Assembly: GCF_017916325.1 (NCBI RefSeq)
Contig: NC_090146.1
Span: 191,001-255,000, forward strand
DNA: 64,000 bases
Origin: Leishmania martiniquensis
Taxonomy: Eukaryota > Euglenozoa > Kinetoplastea > Trypanosomatida > Trypanosomatidae
Direction: 5' to 3'
Shown here: positions 1 through 9,965 of the stretch, one piece after another
Layout: the number at the start of each line of letters is the position of its first letter
How positions within the stretch are numbered: position 1 is the stretch's first letter
Notes under the pieces: model-generated
Told to the model about the DNA's origin: nothing
Database searches by the model: none
What the model saw: only the letters and a program-made list of their open reading frames with translations
Position numbers and translations under genes: made by a program

Positions 1-2
1 CC

Positions 3-89
3 CTCGCTTTTGAGGTAAACGGTCGTCTTGGAGCTGCAGAAGGGAAGGCTACATATCGAGAGGGATGCGCGCGGCGCCCGATTGCCTAG
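3..89 (+). CDS. possible 3' end of an upstream gene (partial)
   Basis: One frame is open from the left edge for 28 codons and ends in TAG at 87-89; the other two + frames stop within the first 20 bases. The fragment is too short to recognise and could be chance. The following pyrimidine-rich sequence is what would be expected after a stop codon, so it may be the C-terminus of a gene to the left of the window. Confidence 0.2.
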   Translation, partial: LAFEVNGRLGAAEGKATYREGCARRPIA

Positions 90-2141
90 CATGTTGCGAC
101 CACGCAGTTGGTTCGTCGAGGCTATCTCTCGGTCCTTCTCGGCGACTTGCGCGGTGGAAGAGTGCTGCGGATGTTTTTTGAGTCCCCTGTGTGCTCAACA
201 TCCGCCCAAGCTCGCTTGCCGCGTGGTAGGAGCGGAGATGAAGCGGCACTCGTCACGTGTTGGGTAGTATGGCACCCGCGGATGACCCTGTGCTACGACC
301 CTCGCTTAGTAGAGGTGGATATGCACACTCCACAACTTTCCTGGGCGCAGATGGGCCTTAAGCGGAAGCAGAGACGACGTTTCGGGCAGCCCCCTCACTC
401 CCTCTCCCTCTCCCCCCGAAAAATTTTCGACTTGCGTGAGCCTGGGTGACACGAAAGCCGAGGCGAAAGTGAGGAGGGAAAAGTGAAAATTGATGCACGG
501 ACTGTCGTCGTACATTTTTTTGTTTGGCTTCTTCAATGCGTGCGTGTGTATATTTTTCATCTGCGCCTCGCTATTCCTTTCCCCCTCAACCCTCTGAGCT
601 TTATTACCTGCTCGTTTTTTCTCGTCTCTACTCGTGTGTGTGTGCGTCGTCGAAACATGTGGCAGCACGTGCGGGCAGAATTTCACTATGTGGGTGTGAC
701 TTCCCATGTCGTGGTTGGGCAAGCGTTTCATCGCCTGCTCTCCTCCTCCTGCTACACGTCTACTTTGCTTCCCGATCTGTGATGTGTGTTGTGGTGCGCT
801 GCCCCCACCACGTACACCCCGACGGAGACACGGAGGATACAGCAAAGCGTTCTCTGACTTCTTTTTTTGTATCGGTTTGCATTTAACCCTGTCGGACGGT
901 TTCGTCTTGTCCTCTCCCCTCGTGCGCGTCTCGCGCGAGCTTCACTCTCAGCGGGTGCGACCACTTTTCTGTTTCCCGTTTTCTCTCTTTTTTTTCACTT
1001 TCCCTTCCAATCGCTGGAGAGAAAGGGCTGGGCACACTCAGCACATCAGAGCAAAAAAAAATGAAAACGCCGCCACGCAAATAGGAAGAGCGAAACGAAG
1101 AGGGGCAAATCGAAGTCGCCCTGGAGGCGAGCATGACACCTGTACCCGCTTGCTTTCAAACGTGCAACTCATCGAAACGATGCTTTGGATATGCTTTATT
1201 CACCCTTTTCGCAGGCCGTCGCAGCGAATCTTATCAACAGCGCCAATCGAGTTTTTTTTTCTTTCAAAATGGTGAAAAAGAAGGAGCCGAGGAAGTGCTC
1301 ACCAAGGGTACTTAGGGGTGCGGAGCGCAGCATTCATATACACCAACATACGCACGCTTTCATACACCTGTGGTCGATCCCTAGCAGAGAGGGAGGGAGG
1401 GAGGGGAGGGCCATCTGAACCTTTCCAAGTAGACATGGTACTTAGTCGTGGTGGTGGACGCGAAGCACCTGCTTGCTAGTCCTCTGCAGCTCACATCATC
1501 CTTTCTCTCTCTTTTCTTACAGTTCTGCATCAATAAGACTAGGCTTCTTCTGACTTTTAGTGCGCACGCAAACGGGCAGGGAGGAGAGGAAGGACGCACC
1601 TAAGCGAGGAAACAGAAAGTGAAGAGGTGAGAGGGGGGCTCTCTTTTTTCCGTTAGGCTTGCTTCCAGCGTTCAGCGGAGTGCGTTCGCCCTGCGGGCGG
1701 GTGGGGTGGGGTGGGGGGAGGCAGAGGAGTGAGTGCAAAGGCACATGACCCCGGCTTTTCTCTACGTGAGGGGGAAAGGACAATAAGGGGGGAGCGTGAC
1801 GAGATCTCTCGCCCTATTCCCTGTAGGGCAGGCCATCCAGAACCATGCAAACAATGCTTTCAGCTTCACGCAAAGGACAGCGTATCTGCGTATCCGCTCA
1901 GGTGACGATATGTATGGGAGCACACACGCGAATGAGCAAGGCAGCAGCACTGTTGCGCACGCTTCTTTTGCGCTCTCCTCACGAAAGGCGTACACCACCA
2001 AGGGCCATGCCTTCCGGGGTGTACTCGCCAAGCTGGTTGAGGGAGATTGAAGCCATGGGCGAAAACGTTTGACTGAAAGTACTATGAGCGCGCTGTTATT
2101 TCAGCCCGGCTCCACATGACGCTCTTCTTTCCACTTAGACG
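90..2141. other. intergenic, no convincing gene
   Basis: This stretch consists mainly of alternating C/T-rich and A/G-rich tracts with short open frames on both strands. None shows a recognisable motif or the GC-rich third positions of the real genes here. It is most likely 3' UTR and spacer RNA of the transcription unit. Confidence 0.6.
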
Positions 2142-2582
2142 ATGGCTGACTGCTTTGATTTCTCACCTTTGATTTCGCACCCCTGCATCTTTGTGCGCCT
2201 TCACTGGGCACAGCCTCTGCAATACGCACTATCCCCCCCATACAGCTTTCTTGCTTCGCAAGGCGCATTGCATCGCCTCTACTCTACGGCCACAGGCTAC
2301 CCTATCCTCTCTTTCCATATTGTACTGGTTGCAGTAGCTCTCCTCCTTGTTCTTGGCATTTCTCTTGCCACCCTCTACGGATCATTGAGAACGCACTTTC
2401 TTTGGTCTGATTTAGCAACACTAAAGGCGCAGAGGCTGTGCTCCACCGCGCCGACGAGAACAACTGTACGCTTGCCCCGCTCAACCAGTGTGTGGCTTCT
2501 TTCCGTATCTGCCTTGGCAAACATTTCCTTTGCAGTTTGTAAGGTGCGGGTGGCTCGGAAACGACCGTATTACTGTGCCTAA
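2142..2582 (+). CDS. small ORF with one membrane segment, doubtful
   Basis: A 146-codon ATG frame begins three bases after a TTAG preceded by a short pyrimidine run (CTCTTCTTTCCACTTAG), which resembles a trans-splice acceptor. The predicted protein has one strongly hydrophobic segment near residues 54-80 and no recognised domain. Third codon positions are only about half G/C, much lower than in the neighbouring genes, which argues against coding. It may be a fast-evolving small membrane protein or chance. Confidence 0.2.
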   Translation: MADCFDFSPLISHPCIFVRLHWAQPLQYALSPPYSFLASQGALHRLYSTATGYPILSFHIVLVAVALLLVLGISLATLYGSLRTHFLWSDLATLKAQRLCSTAPTRTTVRLPRSTSVWLLSVSALANISFAVCKVRVARKRPYYCA

Positions 2583-2908
2583 CCTCACTCACGCTACGGT
2601 CAGCGCGGTCTTGTTCCTCTCCCCCCTCTCTTTCTCCTTAGCTGACGTTACAAGGGGCAAGACGAATTTGCAGAGAAAGGCATACACGCGCCACGCCACA
2701 CGGCATCATACATAACACTCGAGTGCCCCACTGCTCACGAAAGGGCATTTTTCTCTCTCTGTGTGCTTGTGTCTCTTTCCAACCCCCCTCTTCCCCCCTC
2801 AGTGTCGTCACCGTTCATTACCGTTTAATTCCTCTCAGGGTCGCGCCCCTTTCTCGCCGATACAGACGTATACACACACACACACACGTTTTTTTTCGAG
2901 ACTTCAAC

Positions 2909-2924
2909 TCTTTTTTTGTTGCAG
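2909..2924 (+). promoter_or_regulatory. predicted trans-splice acceptor for the permease gene
   Basis: A T-rich run ends in GCAG at 2921-2924, with another T-run at 2889-2896. No ATG lies between 2924 and the permease start at 3083, which supports that start and gives a leader of about 158 nt. Confidence 0.5.
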
Positions 2925-3082
2925 CCAGCACAGTCTTTTTTCTCGCACACCACCGTCGACTGCTTGCGAGCGAAAGGCGCCCTTCCTACTTTTCCGAATC
3001 GAGATACCACAGCCCCCTTTCCGCGCTCACCATTCTAGTGCCTTTTAACACTTTCACACTGCTCTTTACGATCGTTGTGTGA

Positions 3083-4786
3083 ATGAAGAGGTATGACTCT
3101 AATCAGTTAGTTCGGCAGGTGTACGAGCACCCGCCTCGTAGCCACCTTTATAACCCTGTAGCACCGAGCGAGGGCAATCTCACTCCTACCGCATCATCCG
3201 TCGATGCGGCCCCCAGTCCGCACGAGAGCCCGGGCGGCAGGAGCGCCAGAGGGGAAAACCAAGATGTGACCGATTGTTGCGTCGACTCCTCTGTTTACGC
3301 CTCAAATAGGGTTGATGCGAAGGCGCCGCAGAAGGCGGCGGTGAGACGAAAGACTCTCTCCACCTTGCTTCTGACGGGACTAATGTACACATTCACCATC
3401 AGCGGAGCCTACGGGATCGAAGAGTCGGTGATGGGTGGCGGTGTCTTCTTGACCATTATCTCTATTATGGTTCTTCCTGTGATAATGGGGGTCCCCATGG
3501 TGCTGGTTGTCGCAGAGCTCGCATCTGCGGTGCCGTCCAACGCTGGCTTCCTCATGTGGATCAAACTGTCGTTTCACCGGTGTGTGTACCTTTCCATGGC
3601 CCTCATGTCGCTCATCTACATTGCCGTCGACAACGCCCTCTACCCGACGTTGTTCTCCGAGTATTTGTGCACATCTATCAGATGCAGCGAGCTGGGGGCG
3701 AAATGGCTGCGGGTGGGCATGCTTCTCTTCACGTATGCCCTGAACCTGCTTGGGGTAGAAGCGGTGGGTGTGGCGAGTGTCCTGCTAACCGTGCTCACAG
3801 CATCCCCGTTTGTCATCATGTTTCTTCAGCAGCAGCTGACCACCGGCTTTTACGTGAACTGGCCAGCCGTGGCCTTCATCCCGAAATCCATCAACTGGAC
3901 CACGTTCATCGCCACCGCTTCTTGGTGCCTCTCTGGGCTTGAGCAGGCGGGAACCGTCGTGGAAGACGTCGAGGACTCGCAGCGCACCATCATTGGCTCT
4001 CTCATCCCCCTCATCGGGCTCGCCATTGTCACTTATGTACCCCCCATCGTCACGGGCGCCAGCGTATCGAGGGAGTCGCTTGACTTGTCAAAGTGGCGGA
4101 CAGGCTATTGGGCGGAGGTGTCTTTCCAGGTGGGCGGCAATGCTCTCAAGTTCATTACAGTGGCGGGCGGCATTCTCTCCGCGCTCGGGCTGACTCTCTC
4201 GGCGCTATGTACGACGACTCGCATCATTTCGGGGATGGCACTCACGGAGGCCTTTCCAGGAAAGGTGGGCGTGTGGCTGTCGCAGCGCAACGAGCGATTC
4301 GGCACGTATCACTGGACGTTGACCCTCAACACCGTGCTCACCGGCCTCTTTTCGACGGTGCTGGGCTTTGGCTCGTTGGTGCTGGTGGATCAGTGCCTCT
4401 ATGGCATTCGCGTGATTGTAATTCTGATCTCGTTTTACCGCTTTCGCCAGCTTTACCCGTATCTGCCGAGGCCCTTCCGCATTCCATTCGATGGTTGGCG
4501 ACTGCACCTCATGATGGGCGTGGCGCTCCTTTCGTCTGTGGCCCTCACCATTATTTCTCTCTGTCAGCAAAAGTTGACTGCTATTTTGTGCGCGGCTGTG
4601 GTCGTGGGCTCCTGCCTCGTATCTTTTGTGTATTGCCACTTTTTCCACCGGAACGATTTTGCTGGGCGTATTGTGACATTCGTCACCACGATCCCAACCG
4701 ATGCGGAGAGCACTGGTGGTGGCGATAGGGCTGAGACCGTCTCGCAGCGGGAATCGCAGAACTCTCTTCTCCCCAAAAGGGAATAG
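3083..4786 (+). CDS. APC-superfamily permease (polyamine/amino-acid transporter-like)
   Basis: This 567-residue protein has a hydrophilic, Ser/Pro-rich N-terminal tail of about 90 residues, roughly 12 hydrophobic segments, and a short charged tail. The first membrane segment carries GAYGIEESV (residues 108-116), and SGLEQAGTVVEDVEDSQRT (from residue 284) matches the conserved APC loop that reads G-E-V-E-P in plant PUT and leishmanial POT carriers. The family moves polyamines or amino acids across the plasma membrane; trypanosomatids depend on such uptake. It is shorter than the Leishmania polyamine carrier POT1 as I remember it, so the substrate stays open. The ATG at 3083 is the first after the predicted splice acceptor. 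The stop codon is only 24 nt before a SIDER2-like repeat, which would place that repeat in the 3' UTR. The family call is firm; polyamine versus amino acid is inference. Confidence 0.9.
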   Translation: MKRYDSNQLVRQVYEHPPRSHLYNPVAPSEGNLTPTASSVDAAPSPHESPGGRSARGENQDVTDCCVDSSVYASNRVDAKAPQKAAVRRKTLSTLLLTGLMYTFTISGAYGIEESVMGGGVFLTIISIMVLPVIMGVPMVLVVAELASAVPSNAGFLMWIKLSFHRCVYLSMALMSLIYIAVDNALYPTLFSEYLCTSIRCSELGAKWLRVGMLLFTYALNLLGVEAVGVASVLLTVLTASPFVIMFLQQQLTTGFYVNWPAVAFIPKSINWTTFIATASWCLSGLEQAGTVVEDVEDSQRTIIGSLIPLIGLAIVTYVPPIVTGASVSRESLDLSKWRTGYWAEVSFQVGGNALKFITVAGGILSALGLTLSALCTTTRIISGMALTEAFPGKVGVWLSQRNERFGTYHWTLTLNTVLTGLFSTVLGFGSLVLVDQCLYGIRVIVILISFYRFRQLYPYLPRPFRIPFDGWRLHLMMGVALLSSVALTIISLCQQKLTAILCAAVVVGSCLVSFVYCHFFHRNDFAGRIVTFVTTIPTDAESTGGGDRAETVSQRESQNSLLPKRE

Positions 4787-4810
4787 GGACTTTCTTCCCC
4801 CCACCTCCGC

Positions 4811-5190
4811 GTGCCCACTCTCTGCCGTACAACCTGCATGCAGCCCCACCGCCCCCCCACGCTCCCAGACGGTCACGGGGACAATCACGTGGTGCGGAGG
4901 AGCATGAGACGCCCGTTGCAGCAATGTGCCCGCTCAGCTGTCTGAGCTCGGCCTCTGCCCTACACTCTGCCCACCCCGCCTCGCAGGTCGTCTTGAGGCC
5001 GCACGGCCCATGCCCGTCGCCACCTGGTGCGCTTCTCGAGGTGGTGCAGGCTGCCTGCGAGTGGGCAGAGCGAGGCCGAGGGATGGGGGGGCGATGCGCT
5101 CGAGTCATGCTGGCACCCCCTCGCCCATCATGTGGACGGCGCAGACGTGCCGGCTGTCGCTGGTCTGTGAGCCGCGCGCACGGAGGGGTG
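4811..5190 (+). repeat. SIDER2-like retroposon, copy 1 (internal deletion)
   Basis: This segment is nearly identical to 12101-12514 and 16065-16431 (both reverse) and to most of 31105-31512. The shared block runs from CCACTCTCTGCCGTACAACC through CACGTGGTGCGGAGGAGCAT to CACGGAGGGG. Size, non-coding nature and position in 3' regions fit SIDER2, the degenerate non-LTR retroposons of Leishmania 3' UTRs that are linked to mRNA decay. Relative to copy 4 it lacks 34 bp near its 3' end; the deletion lies between two CGCGCA microhomologies. The repeat is certain; the SIDER2 name rests on recall. Confidence 0.75.
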
Positions 5191-6918
5191 CGCCTTCTCT
5201 CGTCATGAGGGCGAAGAAGAGAGGTGACGTGGACGCACCACAAGGGACTCATAGGACAAGGGAAACGAAGGCGAAGAAATGCCGGGCAGGACTTACGCAG
5301 TGAACCATATGTTTTCGTCCCCCTTTCTTTTTTCGTATAGTGCGCGCAACGGCTTCACGCCGCGCGGATCTAATGGTTTAGTTTCCGTCTCTTTTATGGA
5401 GTGCTTTCCTGTCTTTTTTTTTCCGTTGCTTCGCTTCTGTGCTCTTACGAGAAAAGGCAGGTACTGCCGTAACCCCGCCTGCGGCTCTCTCTCTCCTCTC
5501 CGTGGGCTGGCAAACAACATTACCTCCCCTCTGTCTGGCCAGCTGCCGACCAACCGGAAGCGAAGGCCCCCTTTTTAGTGGTTCTCGTTCTTGCGTGAAG
5601 CCCTTAGAGGGGGGGTTGTGCGTCATTTCCGGTGAGGGTGTGGAGGCCTCTCTCCCCCTGAAGACGTTTGTATTTACATATATATATATAGAAGCAGGTG
5701 CATGTGGAATGTGTGAGGGCATTCATAGGTAACTAAATGCTTCCCCCCTCGTCCTCTTGCATTGTACCAAAGAGAGAAAGTGGTTGCGTTTTTCGTTTTT
5801 TTTCCCGTTCTGCTTTGCCTTCTCTCTTTTTCTGTACACCCTTCGCGAGCTCTTTTTGCACACGATTTGGTAATGTGGGGGGGGCGCGTGCTTCTTGGAT
5901 GCATGCCTGAGCTTTTCTGTTGCTTCATGCCGAAGGCGAGGCTATGATGCAGCGCGGGGATGGAAGGAGAGGGGGTGCGCCACAACGAGAAGGCATTGCG
6001 TACGCTTCTAAGCGCATGCACGCACCCATGCATGCCTATGCTTGTGCTTTTATGGTGAAGCGGGAGCGAATTGTTTGGTGATGCTGGTTAAGAGGAGCGC
6101 CATTTCCTCATGTATTCGCTTTCTCGACCGCCGTCAGGACTGCGAGTACAGGGGGGGAGGTGAGCCTCCGAGAGGGAAGGGGGCGGAAGGGAGACGGCAT
6201 TTTCAACGACGCGACACCTCGTCAGGTGATGAGAAAGAACCACTTGAGGGAACGTCACAAAAGTGGCGTGCGCCGTACGTGCGTTCAACCCACCAGGCCC
6301 TTCCTCTCCCTAACTCTTCTGGCTTGACCCATCACCAATCCACATGAAATGCTGAGATGCGTCTTGAGGGGGTGTGGGACTGGGCGATGGGTTAGTGCTC
6401 TTGTAGTCCCCTCTCCGCCCTTCCTCAACACGAATCGTACAATAATGAGTGCCTCCTCCTAGGTCAAGGTTCGCGAGAACCCCGGCAATGCAAGGGGGTG
6501 ATCCTGACGGAACCCAACGCAGTGCTTTCCCTTTCCTTGCGCATGTGCTGCAGAGCGGACATCCCGGGCAAGGAGGACCGTGCGCCGCCGGCGACTTTGG
6601 AGATGCGGCCAAGTGGTCGATCGCGTGGGTCAAGGAGCGCTCCGAAAACGGAAAGCAGCGCTGCAGTGCTATCGACCCGCAGACGTGATTTCTCTTCTGT
6701 GCAGCTGTCTTCAGTGCCACATAGAAAGACATACACGCACACGCACAGACAAAAGCTCCGTGCCCCTTTCCCTCTCTTCCTCTTCGAAGCGTCCAACACG
6801 GGCACACTCAGAACATCGCCGCAGTCGTCGAGGCGTGGAGTACGATTTTTTGGAATAGGTGCACGCTATACCAAGCATGCATATACATATACGCACACAC
6901 GAACGCATAGTTGCCTCT
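5191..6918. other. intergenic, no convincing gene
   Basis: The sequence holds pyrimidine tracts, a (TA)n stretch near 5678-5690 and short unrelated open frames. Candidate splice acceptors GCAG at 6701-6704 and TCAG at 6711-6714 are followed by out-of-frame ATGs before the Pus10 start, so a later acceptor near 6935 is preferred for that gene. Confidence 0.55.
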
Positions 6919-6935
6919 CTTATTTGCCCTGAAAG
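6911..6935 (+). promoter_or_regulatory. predicted trans-splice acceptor for PUS10
   Basis: A pyrimidine-rich run (TTGCCTCTCTTATTTGCCCT) is followed by GAAAG, with the AG at 6934-6935. The first ATG after it is the Pus10 start at 6968. Upstream alternatives near 6704 and 6714 would add out-of-frame ATGs. Confidence 0.4.
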
Positions 6936-6967
6936 TCACTGTTTCTCTTGGTACGCTGACAATCTTC

Positions 6968-9130
6968 ATGTCTGCTGCCGCCGTGACTGCGGCACCCGGC
7001 TGCGCTGTGGGGCCAAAGGATGCGCTATGCTACCCGTGTGCTCTTCGCATGTCAATGCTGTTCGATTACCCCCCTCCACGAGCGGTGGGACAGCTTCACA
7101 AGCGTCTTGCTCCAGGACCTCTCTCCGACCTTTCTGATGACACACTGCCAGCGCTGGACGATGACCATCACCCGCTCTTCACTCTCGTTCATGAGACGCC
7201 TCTGAGCGCTCGCCGCTACTTTGGCGGCACTCTACGACCGATTGCCACCATCACAGACGATCTAAAGGCGCCTCCTTCAGCTGGCACATCCGCGGTAGAG
7301 GGAATCACGGCCACCACATCCACAGCACATGGCATGCTTGGCGGCGATGCTGACCCCAAATACGCAGTATCGTGGCTGTGTGTTGCATGCTTGGGCCTGT
7401 ACCAGTTCATTGACTTCATCCACGCCCCCTTGGCGGCAGCCGCCGTGCGGGCAAGCCCGTTTTACGATTCCGAGTCCATTACCATTAACGTCAACATTAA
7501 CCGTAGCTTCACCTTCACGTGGCTGGCTGCGGCAACCCGCTACTTCGACGTAAAAGGGACGGGCACGGGGCGGCCATTGCCGTCGTCGATCGTGAAGGAG
7601 GAGCTGAGCAATTTCAAAGACTTTTACATGAGCGACTTGCGTGCACGTATTGTGTCCTATCTGCTGCACTCGCATGATGATGTGGCAGCCTCAAGGGGGT
7701 CGCCGGCAGCCGTTTCGAGAAACGCCCAGCTTCCTGGGCTCGCTGTGTATGCTGAGGCTGTTGCGGCGATGTTATCGAAAAGCGTGAAGACGGCAGGAAA
7801 GGAAATCACTGAAGGAGAGCCCGTTCCCAAGCGCGCTCGAAGTGAGGTGATGGCCGCCGCTTCGGGGCCGGAGAGCTCTTTTACAGCAGCTGTGCCAGAT
7901 CGAGGTGCGACCAGGCCTGCTCTCGTGGCGCTGCAGGCCTTTCGCTACGGCGGGACGAGCGAGAGTCTCATTGGAGAAGTGTTTTGCCGACATCGCGCAA
8001 CGGAGGGCCTGATCACGGAGGGGCATATGCCCGCCGAATACTGCGGGAACCGCTCCACTGAGGTGCTCCCGTACAGTGTCATCTACGACTACGCCGTTCC
8101 GTACCTTACCAAGGTCGGGTGGATGCCGGCGCCGGTGACGGGGCCGAGGGAGACATGCCAAGGGGATCGCCGGACAACTGTCCGACAGGCGGCCAACGTG
8201 TCCTGTCATCTGCAGCACGCGAACATTTACCTCATGGGGAGCTACCGAAAACTGATGCGTAACATGTCGCAGTCTCCGTGGTTCCTGAATGGCCGGCGCA
8301 TCGGCTCATTCTCTCTTCAGGAGGTCATCGCCAATCCGCTGCTTCCTTTCTTTTTCCCGGATATGCCTGCCGCGCCTTCTGAGGCGCCTGAGTCGCCTGC
8401 GCTGCTCACTAGCGACGAAGGGAGGTCGACCTCAGCCGCGCTCCTTCCTCAGGAGCGCGGTGCCCATGCCACTCGCTGGCAGTCTGTTGCCCCGTCTGTC
8501 GCTTCATCTGCCATGGTCTTTGGCTACCACCGCTACAAGTTTCATAGCGCCGGCCGCGAGGACGTGGATGTGCGGATGCTTGGCGAGGGGCGTCCATTCG
8601 TGCTGGAGCTGGTTTCACCGATCCGTGAGCGCTTCACTGAGGACGATCTGCGTCGCTTTGAGGCGTCTATCTATGCCAGCTACGAAGGCAGCGTAGAGGT
8701 GAGCGAGCTGCGGCGCACGGATGCGAGCATCACTGTCCGCCTCGCCCGCCATTCGGAGAGCAAGGTGAAGCGGTATCGCTGTGTCGTTTGGTCCAGCCGC
8801 GCCATCGACGACGCCGCGATCGATCCCCATGTGCGCGCCATTCACGCGATGAAGGACTTGGCGATTCAGCAAAAGACGCCCCTGCGTGTGCTGCACCGGC
8901 GCTCGCTGCATTCGCGGCCACGACTGATTCACTCGATGAGGCTGACGCCTCTCAATACGCATTGGTTCCTGCTCGATCTCGAGACGCAGGCCGGAACCTA
9001 TGTGAAGGAGTTCGTTCATGGTGACATGGGCCGCACGACGCCGCATCTGGGTATGCTGCTGAATACCCGCGCGGACATCATTCAGCTGGATGTCGTGGGG
9101 ATGGCTATACACGGCCTCAGCGGCAAGTGA
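6968..9130 (+). CDS. PUS10: tRNA pseudouridine synthase Pus10
   Basis: The 720-residue protein matches the Pus10 family, which makes pseudouridine 54/55 in tRNA in archaea and many eukaryotes. Four zinc-ligand cysteines sit in CYPC (C21, C24) and CVAC (C138, C141), as in the N-terminal THUMP-containing part. The catalytic motif GREDVDVRMLGEGRPF begins near residue 530 with Asp532 and Asp534, and the C-terminal signature AGTYVKEFVHGD...GRT is present. It is longer than human Pus10 (about 530 residues) because of low-complexity inserts, for example around residues 250-300 and 470-510. The open frame continues upstream to a TTG at 6911, but 6968 is the first ATG after a plausible splice acceptor. 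Which uridine it modifies cannot be read from the sequence. Confidence 0.93.
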   Translation: MSAAAVTAAPGCAVGPKDALCYPCALRMSMLFDYPPPRAVGQLHKRLAPGPLSDLSDDTLPALDDDHHPLFTLVHETPLSARRYFGGTLRPIATITDDLKAPPSAGTSAVEGITATTSTAHGMLGGDADPKYAVSWLCVACLGLYQFIDFIHAPLAAAAVRASPFYDSESITINVNINRSFTFTWLAAATRYFDVKGTGTGRPLPSSIVKEELSNFKDFYMSDLRARIVSYLLHSHDDVAASRGSPAAVSRNAQLPGLAVYAEAVAAMLSKSVKTAGKEITEGEPVPKRARSEVMAAASGPESSFTAAVPDRGATRPALVALQAFRYGGTSESLIGEVFCRHRATEGLITEGHMPAEYCGNRSTEVLPYSVIYDYAVPYLTKVGWMPAPVTGPRETCQGDRRTTVRQAANVSCHLQHANIYLMGSYRKLMRNMSQSPWFLNGRRIGSFSLQEVIANPLLPFFFPDMPAAPSEAPESPALLTSDEGRSTSAALLPQERGAHATRWQSVAPSVASSAMVFGYHRYKFHSAGREDVDVRMLGEGRPFVLELVSPIRERFTEDDLRRFEASIYASYEGSVEVSELRRTDASITVRLARHSESKVKRYRCVVWSSRAIDDAAIDPHVRAIHAMKDLAIQQKTPLRVLHRRSLHSRPRLIHSMRLTPLNTHWFLLDLETQAGTYVKEFVHGDMGRTTPHLGMLLNTRADIIQLDVVGMAIHGLSGK

Positions 9131-9751
9131 TACGTTGGCAAGTGCTCAAGAAGCTTATGGCGAGTGGAGGGAGGTAGCAGCTTGATGTGCAAAGGTGCCC
9201 GCAGTAAAGGTTGTGCCGGTGCTTATTGAGCGACTCCTGGCGTGCCATTTCGCCGCAGGCATTGAGCGATATCCACCTCTTCGCTCCCTTCACCCTTCGA
9301 GTAACTAAGGTGCGTACGCAGAGGTATGTGTGTGTGTAGGCTCTCGCACTTCTCTCCGCTGCGCACACAAAGAGCAAACAGGTATAAAGAGTAGTGCGCT
9401 GATGCTCGAGCAACAGCGACGAAGGTGAGGTTAGAGAGATGCCTGGCACCTCGGTTATGGAGCCTGCCACTTGTGTGCTTGACGCGGAAAGTCCCCTTCC
9501 CCCCCTCCCGCTCTTTCCAGGGAAGCTTCCTACTGGTTCCACCGCTGCATAGTACAGCATCTGAGTGGTGGAGCATGCCCCCCGTTTCGGTGTGTGTGTG
9601 TGTGGGGTCGGTGACGCCCTCTTCAATTAGTGGAAATGCGTGGGATCCGTGGCTGCATGTGGGCGCGCCATTTTCTCTTCGCGTTACGGAGGAGGACACG
9701 GCGCATATAAGGCATATCTCTCGTCACATCTCTACTGGTAACCCAATGTAC
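9131..9751. other. intergenic spacer, no gene seen
   Basis: The spacer between Pus10 and the glycosyltransferase has only short open frames in both directions, a TG repeat near 9590-9604 and no recognisable motif. Confidence 0.6.
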
Positions 9752-9788
9752 GCCTGCCTCTCCCTCTCTCTCTGCTACCCGGCTATAG
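9752..9788 (+). promoter_or_regulatory. predicted trans-splice acceptor for the GT61 gene
   Basis: A strong CT-rich tract (CTGCCTCTCCCTCTCTCTCT and following) ends in GGCTATAG, with AG at 9787-9788. This would give a leader of about 177 nt that contains a short upstream ORF. Confidence 0.5.
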
Positions 9789-9843
9789 CGCGACTGCTGA
9801 TCGGCTAGCCAGACAGCCGCAGACGAGGAGGCAGCGGTGTGGA

Positions 9844-9879
9844 ATGGCAATGAAACGCCCTTCACTACCGCTATCTTGA
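9844..9879 (+). CDS. upstream ORF in the GT61 leader
   Basis: An 11-codon frame with ATGs at 9844 and 9850 and a TGA at 9877-9879 lies between the predicted splice acceptor and the main start at 9966, in a different frame. If the acceptor is correct, it is a uORF that could lower translation of the downstream protein. It could also be removed by a later acceptor. Confidence 0.3.
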   Translation: MAMKRPSLPLS

Positions 9880-9965
9880 CTTCTGCTGCGGCGCCACGGC
9901 TCATCAAGACACAGACACTGAGAACGTGCATTGGTGAGCTCGCTTGTCAGCCTTGGGCCAGCAGG

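Noticed and set aside
6911..6967. N-terminal extension of Pus10
   Set aside because: Begins at TTG; the stretch includes the likely splice acceptor.
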